Assembly: GCA_943704415.1 (NCBI GenBank)
Contig: CALSCO010002078.1
Span: 1-16,360 of the forward strand
Reading direction: 5' to 3'
DNA length: 16,360 nt
Origin: Parvularia atlantis
Taxonomy: Eukaryota > Opisthokonta > Rotosphaerida
Part shown: positions 1 to 7,740 of the stretch, in pieces
How positions within the stretch are numbered: position 1 is the stretch's first letter
Layout: each line of letters opens with the position of its first letter
Translations under genes and position numbers: made by a program
The notes under the pieces: model-generated
Seen by the model: the letters and a program-made list of their open reading frames with translations, nothing else
Databases searched by the model: none
What the model was told of the DNA's origin: nothing

Positions 1-500
1 TCGTCGGGGTCGACGGTACGCCGCTGTTGGCCCATGGTTGCGAACGCCGCGCTGCACACGCACAATGGAAAGAGATTGGGCCACCTCACCGTATAGCATC
101 GACAGCCCGATCGATTAAAGTGAAATTACGATAAAATCACTTTAATCGAAAAGCCGTATAGCACAGCCCTGAACCGTGAATGAACAGATGGTATTTCAAA
201 CGCCGTCACAGTGAACAGGTCGTTGGAATGTTGTTGAATGATCGTGAATGTTGCCAGACTTCGTGGTTCGTAAGCGACGGAAGACACACAACACAGGGGG
301 TGGGGCACGGTTTAAGAGGGCGGTGGCTGACGTAGGCCGAGATGGCTGAGGTAAGCGGGTGAGGTAAGACGATGACGCCGAGAGATGACAATGTTGAACT
401 GAATGTTGTTTCTCATCGACTGTGCACTCCGCGATATGCGATAATGGGGCGACCGCCGGGCGACTTGTCGGGTCGGCCGGGCCGCGGCGCGCTCGGCGCG
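1..500. other. AT-richer intergenic spacer downstream of the GH97 gene
   Basis: I find no convincing gene here. The short open frames have no recognisable content. Base composition falls well below the rest of the window between about 100 and 420. The stretch holds a perfect hairpin (111-149) flanked by a 10-bp direct repeat, and a scattered word gaatgttg (226-233, 246-253, 401-408). It probably contains the 3' UTR of the minus-strand GH97 gene, plus spacer or a decayed element. No tRNA or rRNA is recognisable. Confidence 0.6.
111..149. repeat. Perfect 13-bp inverted repeat with 13-nt loop
   Basis: The arm tcgattaaagtga at 111-123 is the exact reverse complement of 137-149, separated by 13 nt. 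The arms are AT-rich inside GC-rich DNA. The word ccgtatagca occurs at 89-98 and again at 154-163, so the hairpin sits between short direct repeats. This could be a terminator-like or 3'-processing structure, or the remnant of a small inverted-repeat element. The function is unknown. Confidence 0.8.
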
Positions 501-3156
501 TCACCGGCGCGGCGTGAGCGTGATGAGGTTGCCGCCGTTTGGCCGGCATGAGACCGTGAGGGTTGTGCTCTGCGGCACGCCCCGGAGGGCGGTCAGCGCG
601 CGCAGAAGTGGCGTAAAGTAGCGCACATGATCGACCACCGCCGTTTGGGCGACGAACGACGCGAACGGCGCGGCCGCGTCGTCCGATAGGATCTGCGCGT
701 CAAACTGCTTCCCGCTCGGGAGGAACGTGAACGCGATGGGCACGTCGGTCGGCGCGGTGTTGATGGTGGCGATGAACCTGCCGCGATGTCAGCGAAGCGC
801 GGCCACAGGGCGCGCACGCGCACGCGCACGCGCACCAGTCACCGCTCTTGGCCCGACGCGCGACCGAAAACAGCCGCAGCGGCTCGGCGTGCAACACGCG
901 CATGTCGTCGTACGTAGCGGGCATCTTGCGCCAAGGGTCGAACATGGCCGACGTCGCGTTCCACATTTTCTGATCGTGCGCGAAAGCGCGTGTGTCAGCA
1001 GAGACGGCAGCGAGCGAGCGCAAGCGAGGACAAACGTCAAACGACCACGGGTCAAGGTAGCGCAGAACCTGCGGCATCGGGCTGTAGACGGCGAAGGGGA
1101 GCGCGAGCTGGTGCACAAGCGTTTTGTTCATCTTCTCAAGGTGAGGCGGGTCGAGCACGAAGGTGTGGTCGGCCGGGCCGGCGAGGAAGCGCGTGAAGGG
1201 CAGGAAGAGCGAGTGCTCGGCCGTGTTGCCGTGCTCGTCGCCGCGCACGCCCTTCTGCGACACGAGGTTGGGCAGGGTGCGCGAGAGGCCGCTCGGGCGG
1301 TAGCTGTCGTGCACGTTGACGAGCAGCTTGAAGCGCGCGCACATGAGCACGTAGCCGAGGATGCGGCGCTTGTCGCTCGGGCGCTCGACGCTGGCGAAGC
1401 CGACCTTGATCCCGCTCAGGTACCACACGTTGTACCAGCGCATGACGTCGCTCAGCTGGCGCAGCAGGCTCTGCTCGTTGATGTAGACAAACAGGCCCTT
1501 CTTGAACTCGCGCGCAAAACGCAGCACCAGCAGCCAGTCGAGGTCCTCCTTGCGCGGCTGCAGGAGCGGCTTGGTCGCGTCCACGGTCTCGTTGAACTCG
1601 TCGCCGTACCAGCCGGCGTCGAGCAGGACGTGGCCCATGTTGAGCGTCTGCGCGAGCTTGAGGGCGGCGCGAGTGCCGTAAGTCGAGAGGGTCATGTCGC
1701 GGTAGATCATGCCGGCCTTGATCCAAGACGTGTCGCGGATGAGCGACGGGTCGTTGAGGTTGTCGATGATGAACCGGTTCGTCACGATCTCGGCCGCGCT
1801 CGAGCCCATGATCGCGACCCACCACGGCGAGAACAGCTGCGTGGGCAGGACGCCGTCGGCGCTGGCGTGCATGGCGTACTTGAACGTCATCGTCAACTCG
1901 GCCAGTGTGTGGAACGGCGCGTCGAGCAGCATGCCGGCAAAGTCGAGGTTGCGCGCCTCTGCAAAGGCCACGTGTAGGCCGCTGTAGAGCCGGTACAGGA
2001 TCGGGGTGGCCGCAACAATGTCGCGCTTCCAGATCGGCGCGGCCAAGGTCTCCTGCACGAGCCGCGTCGTGAAGCCGTTCTCGTTGCCGCGGTCCAAAAA
2101 CACATCGCCGTCCTCGGCCATCGTCACGCGCGTGACGAGCTGCAGCATCGAGCCCTCGGCGAGCCGCGGCAGCAGCACGGGCACGTCGAGCACCTTGGCG
2201 TTCCACGCCAGGCCCTCGTTGTACGCGCGCACGACCACGCGTGCTATCGGCAGCGCGGCCTCGTCGTCCTTGCGCGCGAACGTGACCGTGTCCTCGACCA
2301 CGACGTCGAGCACGTGCGCGCGCTCGCCGTGCACGGCTGTCCATGACGAGCTGCGCGTGGCCCGCGTGCGCGCAACGGGCACCAGCCCGCACAGCAGCTC
2401 GGTCGCCCCGCCGGCGGGCGCCGCGCTGCTTTCTTCGACGCGCGTCAACTGGACGCGGCCGCCGCGCAGCGCCTGCTTGCCGCCGCGGCTGAGCATGAAG
2501 ACGATGCAGCCGTCGCTGTTGGTGGCCGGGTCGACCACGAGCGCAAACACGTTTTTGCCGTCGGGCGAGGCCGTCGTGAGCGTCGGCATGTCGAACGGGA
2601 GCGTCTCGCGGCCGGTCGTGATCTCCTCCATCTCCATCGCGGGCAGGAGCGCGTTGGTAAGGGCGTTGTCAACCTCGGGCACGACGTTCTTCAAGACGTG
2701 GCGTGGGTCGACGTAAGTCTTGCGCGGCTTGACGCTCGGCACGCCGCCGACGGGCGCGGGCGCGGCCAGCTCGCTGTCGTACAGCACAACGGCCGGGCGC
2801 GGCGCGGTCGGGCCGGGCGGCAGCGGGGCCGTGTTGCCGTTGGGCGGGGCGGCGAGCGTGGGCGGCGGCGGCGGCGTCTCAGGTGGCAGCGTGGCCGGCA
2901 CGCGCTGCTTCATGCTGATGATGCGCTTGACGCCGGCCACAGGCGGCTCGCGGCTCGGGTCGGCGTCGTAGGCCTCCTCGGCGGCGTCGGCGTCGAGGGC
3001 GTCAAAGCCGTCGCCGGCCTGGGCGCGGTCGTGCGCAAGCGCCATGATCTCGTCGTTCGTGAGCACGCGCACGCCCTCCTTGCGCTGCCAGCCGAGGCGC
3101 ATCGCGCGGCTCGTGATCATGGCCTGCCGGAAGATGCCCGTGCCGCTGCCTTCCCC

Positions 3157-3188
<32 letters not shown>

Positions 3189-3447
3189 CGTCGTCACCAA
3201 TCGCGACCGACCACATGCCCACGTCGACGCCGCTCCACATTGTCTGCAGCGCCGTCCACGCCAGCCACGCCGCGAGGAGCAGGGCGAGGCGCATCACGAC
3301 GGCGTACGGCCTGCGCGCAAACAGCGCCGATGCGGCCGTGGTCGGATGCGGCAGGCCGCCGGATGCGCCGCCTCCGCCACTGCCGCGTGTCCCGCGCGGC
3401 CGGCGCGCCGACGGCGGCGGCGGCGGCGGCGCCGTCTTTGGCGCCAT
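501..3447 (-). CDS. Membrane-anchored GH97-like glycoside hydrolase (alpha-glucosidase/alpha-galactosidase family)
   Basis: The exons are 3447..836 and 777..501, with one 58-nt GT-AG intron (778..835), giving 962 aa. The start at 3447 was chosen because the upstream in-frame ATG at 3669 would abut the divergent neighbour and adds only basic low-complexity sequence. In order: a proline/glycine-rich cytosolic tail, a signal-anchor helix at about 48-70, a poly-Ser tract (88-95), a proline-rich luminal stalk to about 290, a GH97 N-domain, a catalytic barrel at about 560-830 and a C-terminal beta domain. Barrel motifs are LLDAGWYG (608-615), IKVGF (680-684), NVHDSYRPSG (711-720) and GVRGDE (733-738). 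By remembered alignment Glu738 is the general acid. Gly683 replaces the nucleophile Asp of retaining members. Glu658 and Asp714 fall where inverting SusB-type enzymes have two Glu. The expected role is glycan trimming in the Golgi, ER or outside the cell; the substrate is unknown. The family call is good, the exact activity is not. Confidence 0.85.
778..835 (-). other. Single intron of the GH97 gene
   Basis: This GT-AG intron of 58 nt splits a Trp codon (TG|G). Removing it joins the barrel-side sequence ending SGDW to FIATINTAP and so continues the C-terminal domain in frame. It starts GTGCGCG repeated as a GC microsatellite, and has gctgac 18 nt before the acceptor, matching the other introns of the window. 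Confidence 0.9.
3154..3189. repeat. GCT/AGC trinucleotide tract coding for poly-Ser
   Basis: A run of ctg/gct triplets read on the minus strand as AGC codons gives about eight consecutive Ser (residues 88-95 of the GH97 protein), in the luminal stalk just after the membrane anchor. It is a likely length-variable microsatellite. Confidence 0.8.
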
Positions 3448-3672
3448 CGATGAGGAAGTCGAGGCCACGCGGCCCGTTTCAGCCCTGTCGCGGGTGCGTC
3501 GCAGCGCGTGCAGGGCCGCCAATCGGGCTCGCAGCGGACGCACGTGTGCTGCCCGTGTCGCGCGAGGCACCCACCCGCCCCGCTCGGCGCGCCGCTCGCT
3601 CGCGTCGTGCGCCCCGCTCGGACGCGCGGCAGAAGGCTGACGGCGCGTGGGTAGCGCAAATGCGCGCATAGA
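3448..3672. promoter_or_regulatory. 225-bp divergent promoter between GH97 and PLOD-like GT genes
   Basis: Two head-to-head start codons (3447 minus, 3673 plus) leave 225 bp for both promoters and 5' leaders. A CCAAT pentamer lies at 3519-3523 and a CACGTG at 3541-3546. There is no TATA box. A gctgacggcg followed by GGTAG at 3650-3654 resembles the branch/acceptor pattern seen elsewhere, and a gtgcg donor lies at 3494. The + strand gene may therefore have a 161-nt leader intron (3494..3654). Promoter activity is inferred from position only. Confidence 0.5.
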
Positions 3673-5088
3673 ATGCGTACACAGATGTGGACGCGGAGGC
3701 GAGCGACGCTCATCGCGCTCCTACTCTGCGCCGGGCTGCTCGCGCTGCTGCTGCTGCTGCGCGCGCCGGCATGGGCCGCCGCCCCGATGAAGTGGCACGC
3801 CGTCGTGACCCTCAACGTGAGTGGGACAATCGAGCAAGCCGTGGACGCGCCGCAGCAGCGCGCCACTCCACAACCGACGCTGCCACACGTGCTCAACGTG
3901 ACCGTGCCGTGTGCGCGCGACTACTGCGTCGCAGGCGACAAGACGTGCGAGGACGCGGGTGCCGACGACGACGAGCCCGGCGCGACTATCGAGCTGCTCA
4001 CGGTGCTGTCGCTCAACGGCACACGATCGGCGCAGGTCTGCCTCCTGCTCGAGACGGCCGTGCGTCTCGGGTACAACGTCACCGTACTCGAGAGCGCGTC
4101 GGACAAGTGGGAGGCGACCGGCAACATCGAGAAGCTGCGCCTCTTCGACCTGTACTCGCGCATGCGCCGCGCCGAGATACTGCAGGGCCTCGGCCTCGTC
4201 AATCCGGGCGGTCCGTGGACGCCCGAGCTGCTGAACCGCCTCATCAACGGCACGCACCTGCTCGACGCCGTGCGCCGGCGCCTGGATGCACGGCCGACGC
4301 ATCTGATCGCATCGGCCGACGCGTTCGACGTGTACGTGCAGCTGCCGCCGCGCGAGCTCTTCCGACGGTGGCGGCGGCACTGGCCGCGGTCGACGCGGCT
4401 GGTGTTCTCGGGCGAGGCCAACCTGTACCCGAACGAGCCACCGATGTCGACAATGTGGGCGGCCGAGCGGGTCGAGCGCGGCCCGGGCATCGTCTTCCCG
4501 TACATCAACGCGGGCGTGTGGTTTGGGACGCTCGACGGGATGGCTGAGCTGTATGACGCGGCGTGGGCCGAGGTGGTGCTGGAGGGGACGGTGCACGAGT
4601 GCAAGGCTGCGTTCTGGCGGTCGGACCAGTGCGTGCTGATGACGCTGATGGGGCGACGCAACCGGACGACGGCGGCGCACGTGGACGCGTACGCACGCGT
4701 GGCGCAGAGCATGTACGCTGAGCGCAACTTCACGGCTGCGACGCACATGGGCATGTGCACGGACGGGCGTCTGCGGCGGCTGGACGTGGCGCAGACGCCG
4801 GTGTTTGTGCACTACAACGGGGTGTCGAAGAAGGACGCCGCCAGGGAGAAGGGCGGGATCGACTACCGTCTGCCGACGTCGATGCTGGGCGTGCTCGAGA
4901 CGGGCTGGCACCGGCGCGCGGTGGACGCATCGGGGACGAGGCCGTCGGCCAACTTCAACGTCGCCTTTGAGACGCTGGTCGAGCGCGTGCGTGTCTACGA
5001 CGACAACATGCGCGTGGTTCCGACCGGCGTCGAACATCTGATGCGCATGTGCGCCTCGACTGATCTGAAGCGGTTGCTGCAGAGATGA
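3673..5088 (+). CDS. PLOD-type (procollagen lysine) glycosyltransferase, single exon, type II membrane protein
   Basis: This is a 471-aa uninterrupted reading frame. Residues 8-37 form a basic flank plus a hydrophobic signal anchor, then a luminal domain with seven N-glycosylation sequons (N48, N75, N115, N135, N192, N330, N352). It resembles the glucosyl/galactosyltransferase domain at the N-terminus of lysyl hydroxylase LH3/PLOD: an Asp-rich metal site SADAFD (214-219, DxxD-like), VFSGEANLYPN (244-254), FPYINAGVWFG (275-285), SDQ (317-319) and PVFVHYNG (376-383). The hydroxylase domain of PLOD proteins is absent, so this is a free-standing transferase. It would use a UDP-sugar on a luminal acceptor, which I cannot name. 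The start is the first ATG; a second at codon 5 is possible. It is divergent from the GH97 gene and convergent with the KDEL receptor (129-bp gap). Family call fairly sure, substrate not. Confidence 0.75.
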   Translation: MRTQMWTRRRATLIALLLCAGLLALLLLLRAPAWAAAPMKWHAVVTLNVSGTIEQAVDAPQQRATPQPTLPHVLNVTVPCARDYCVAGDKTCEDAGADDDEPGATIELLTVLSLNGTRSAQVCLLLETAVRLGYNVTVLESASDKWEATGNIEKLRLFDLYSRMRRAEILQGLGLVNPGGPWTPELLNRLINGTHLLDAVRRRLDARPTHLIASADAFDVYVQLPPRELFRRWRRHWPRSTRLVFSGEANLYPNEPPMSTMWAAERVERGPGIVFPYINAGVWFGTLDGMAELYDAAWAEVVLEGTVHECKAAFWRSDQCVLMTLMGRRNRTTAAHVDAYARVAQSMYAERNFTAATHMGMCTDGRLRRLDVAQTPVFVHYNGVSKKDAAREKGGIDYRLPTSMLGVLETGWHRRAVDASGTRPSANFNVAFETLVERVRVYDDNMRVVPTGVEHLMRMCASTDLKRLLQR

Positions 5089-5217
5089 CGGCAGTGAACA
5101 TTGACCACTTTTCTTTTACCGCACGCATTCACCCCGCATGTTCACACGACACGCGCGCGCCGCCATGCCCACAGCTGGGAGGAAAAGGGGCGCATGCGCG
5201 TGCGATCGTGTCTAGGC

Positions 5218-6155
5218 TCACTTTGGCAGCTCAAACTTCTGACCGCGCAGGACTCTGCAGGCCGCGCCCAGTCAGCGCGCGCCTTCGCCATGCGGCACGG
5301 CACGGCACGCACTTGGTCACGTAGAGGTAGAAGAAGTCCAGGTACAGCACCGTCTGGATCGTGCCGCCAACCCACGCGATCCAGTCGACGTAGCCCTCGC
5401 TCGTGTACCGGTAGATCCAGTTGATGATGTATAGGCCCCGGTAGCTGCAGGGACGCGCGGCGCGCTCAGTCGCTGCCGCACCGCGCGGCCGGCACGCACA
5501 GCCCCAGCGCGAAGAGATAGTGCGCGGTGATGTTGTCGCCCTCGCCCGTGAACTGGAGTAGGAACAGCTGCGGCATGATCGCAACCGACTCGAGGTAGAT
5601 TGAGAACGCCCAGACAATCTGCGTGGGGCGCGCGCGTCAGGCACGTGCGCACAGCCGGCACGCGCGCACGCAACGCACCTCGACAAAGGTGAACTCGTAG
5701 TTGGCGAAGAGGGCGAGGAGGATGCAGGGGATGATGAAGTACTCTGGCCGCGCGACGTCGTTCTTCGTGTCGCGCGTGGCCCGGAAGCGCCAGAAGATGA
5801 GGTAGCACCTGCAGCGCGCGCGCGTCGTTAGCCACGCGTCGATGGGCGGGCGCGCGCCGGGCCGCACGTGTACAGCGAGGACCCGATGAAGAAGATCTTC
5901 ATGACGGTGTTGTAGAGCGAGTGGAAGTTCCAAAACAGGTCGACGTAGCGCGAGAGGAACACGGTCGCGAAGAGCACCTGCGAGTAGAACGAGATGCCTG
6001 GCGCGCGCAGTGCGAGTCGCGTGAGCGCGCGCGTGCGCGAGGCAGACGGCGGGCGGCACGGCACCGGCGCACGACTTGGTGTGGAGCATCTTGAGCAGGA
6101 GCAGCCCGATGGCCACCAGGTGCGACATGTCGGCCGCCAGCCGGAAGATGTTCAT
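5218..6155 (-). CDS. ERD2: KDEL receptor (ER lumen protein-retaining receptor, ERD2)
   Basis: The six exons are 6155..6065, 5997..5868, 5808..5679, 5618..5500, 5444..5313 and 5254..5218, with introns of 67, 59, 60, 55 and 58 nt. All junctions are in phase and give 212 aa, the length of human KDELR1. The start [13 protein letters not shown] matches the family start exactly. It is a seven-helix Golgi/ERGIC protein that binds escaped K/HDEL proteins at low pH and returns them to the ER in COPI vesicles. Residues known to bind the ligand or set the pH switch are in register: R5, H12, R47, D50, E117, E127, Y158-R159, W166 and D193. The cytosolic tail [11 protein letters not shown] keeps one of the two tail lysines (K207). 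It has Glu at position 209, where human KDELR1 has a regulated serine. Very sure. Confidence 0.97.
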
Positions 6156-6455
6156 GGCTTCGTCGGGCGCGGTGTCCGTCTCGCTCGCGTGCGGCGCCGC
6201 GCTGGCCGTTTGTGCTGTCGTGCGCACGCAGTGCGTGCGTGTCAGCAGGCAGCGGGTAGCATTGTATGTATGCGTGCGCTTAGGGGGGTTGGCTCAACGA
6301 CGGGCGCAGCAGCAGCACCACCACCAGTAGCACCAGCAGCACCAGCACCAGCAGGCGAAGCAAGCAGCAGGCGAAGCAAGCAGCAAGCAAGAAAGCAGCA
6401 AGCAGCAGGCGGAGCAGCACGCGCCCGCCTCAGAGGGCAGAAGCAGGCCGCGGCC
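6156..6455. promoter_or_regulatory. 300-bp divergent promoter between KDEL receptor and exostosin-like gene
   Basis: The region lies between head-to-head start codons. The KDELR-proximal half is GC-rich and includes a short TATA-poor, T/G-rich patch around 6260-6275. The half nearest the exostosin gene is a purine/CAG-rich repeat tract. No canonical TATA box is seen. Promoter function is inferred from gene orientation. Confidence 0.45.
6305..6420. repeat. CAG/CAC/CAAG low-complexity tract with a 16-bp tandem duplication
   Basis: An imperfect run of cagcac, agcaagc and cagcagg words covers about 115 bp. Within it gcaggcgaagcaagca occurs twice back to back (6351-6366 and 6367-6382). It lies immediately upstream of the exostosin-like start codon, probably in its leader or promoter. 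Confidence 0.8.
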
Positions 6456-7711
6456 ATGATGCGTAATGCATCACTGCGGCGGGCGGAATGGTCGCTCGAG
6501 ACGGCGCTGCTCGTCGTCGTCGCGCTGGTGCTCGAGACGGCGCTGCTCGTGCTGCTCGCGGCGCGGCCGGCGGGGCCCGCTAGATCCTCATCGGTACCGA
6601 TCGACGTCCGCGCAACGGGGCCGCCTCGCCAGACGCCCACCGCGAAGGACACGGCAGAGATCGCGGTCGTGCGCGGCGCGGCGGCGCAGCAGATCGAGCA
6701 GCGGCGCCCGTGGGCCGCGAGCGCGGCCGGCGTGACCGTGTGGTGGCCGCGCGACATGCTCGAGTTCCGCGCCAACGACTACTTCTGGCTGCACGACGTG
6801 CTCGGCGCGCTCGACGTGCCGCTGCGCCTGGCCGTATTCGAGGGCGACGCCGTCGAGGCGACCAGCCGCGCGCGCGACGGCGACCTGGCGCGCGACCTGC
6901 ACATCTTCGTGACGCACCACGGGTGCACCAACAAGGCGCGTTCTGCTGCTGCTCGCTCGCAACGTGCCCGTCTCACACAATCATCGCCACGCAGACCGTG
7001 CTGCAGTACGCACCGCGGCTCGGCCTGACGCGCCTCGGCCTGATGGTGATCAACGACGAGCAGGCGCACATGCGCCTGGACGCGCTCACGCCCGAGGTCG
7101 TCATCGTCCTGCGGCCGTACTTCTTCGAGCGCGTCTTCGCCGACCCGCGCCACGTGTGGATCCCCACCGGCTACCTCGTCGGGCGCGCGCTCGGGCAGGC
7201 GCGCACGCTGCCGCCCGCGTCGACGCGCCACCGCGGCTGCGTCTTTGAGGGCGCGCAGCAGCACGGCCGGCGGCGCGAGATGGTCGAGCAGCTGATGGCC
7301 AACGCCGACAACCCGTGCGTGCTCCACCTCACCGGCAGCTTCATGGCCGGCAGCGCGGCCGCGACGCACGCCGTCGACATGCTCGACACGGTCTTCGTGC
7401 TGTGCCCGGGCGGGTACTCGGTTGAGACACTGCGGCTGTACGAGACGCTCGAGAACGGCGCCATCCCCGTCATGGAGCAGCGCGACTACGACGCCGGGCG
7501 CTTCAACGTGACGCACGCGGGCAACGAGATCGTCGTCGTGCGCGACTGGGCCTCCGCGACCGCGACCATCCGCTCGTGGCTCGTCGACGCCGGCCCCGAT
7601 GCGCTCGACGCGCTGCAGAGGCGCAACTACGACTGGTGGCAGGCGTTCAAGGCGACAACGGCGCAGCACGTTGCCGAGCGGGTGCGCGCGGTGCTGCCCG
7701 CTGCGAGGTAG
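6456..7711 (+). CDS. Exostosin-like (GT47-type) glycosyltransferase, type II membrane protein
   Basis: Two exons (6456..6935 and 6995..7711) give 398 aa. The start is ATGATG at 6456/6459. Residues 14-37 form the signal anchor, followed by a variable stem to about 90. The body has HIFVTHHG (149-156), INDEQ (179-183), VLRPYFF (198-204), WIPTGY (215-220) and the C-terminal exostosin-like block FVLCPGGYSVETLRLYETLE (294-313) then NGAIPV (314-319), where the Glu-rich helix and the 'cIPV' turn contact the nucleotide sugar in this fold. It would act in the Golgi lumen; donor and acceptor are unknown. The only intron (6936..6994, 59 nt) has a GC donor. Its stop is 29 bp from the stop of the convergent USP gene. 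The fold is fairly sure; other GT-B families such as RXYLT1-like are possible. Confidence 0.68.
6936..6994 (+). other. GC-AG intron in the exostosin-like gene
   Basis: Exon 1 ends AAC AAG and the intron starts GCGCGT, one T-to-C change from the usual GTGCGT. It ends CCACGCAG, with a CTCAC branch-like word. Only this junction keeps phase 0 on both sides and joins THHGCTNK to TVLQYAP. No GT donor nearby restores the frame. Confidence 0.75.
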
Positions 7712-7740
7712 CCTGCAGAAAGTTGTACAGTGTGCAGAAT
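7712..7740. other. 29-bp gap between convergent stop codons
   Basis: TAG of the + strand exostosin-like gene (7709-7711) and TAA of the - strand USP (7741-7743) are 29 bp apart. The 3' UTRs of the two genes must therefore overlap or be almost absent. No AATAAA signal is seen on either strand. Confidence 0.85.

Noticed and set aside
360-410. Possible box C/D snoRNA (gatgac ... ctga words)
   Set aside because: The C-box-like word is imperfect, no terminal stem is evident, and such words are common by chance.
727-1977. Long + strand open frame (416 codons) opposite the GH97 gene
   Set aside because: It is Arg/Val/His-rich shadow sequence in GC-rich DNA; the minus strand holds a clear GH97 domain and no family is recognisable on the plus strand.
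1136-2392. Second minus-strand open frame overlapping GH97
   Set aside because: A frame-shifted, Arg/Ala-rich shadow of the GH97 exon.
3447-3669. Upstream start for the GH97 protein at 3669
   Set aside because: It would leave 3 bp to the divergent gene, and adds a basic low-complexity leader in front of the signal anchor.
3721-5037. 438-codon minus-strand open frame opposite the PLOD-like gene
   Set aside because: Composition is His/Arg/Val-rich with no domain; the plus strand carries motifs, an anchor and sequons.
6305-6420. CRISPR-like repeat array
   Set aside because: The repeats are 3-16 bp low-complexity words without spacers, in a eukaryotic promoter region.
5994-6455. N-terminal extension of the exostosin-like frame back to 5994
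   Set aside because: It runs through KDEL-receptor exon 1 on the other strand and a CAG-rich repeat tract; the protein-like part starts at ATG 6456 with the signal anchor.
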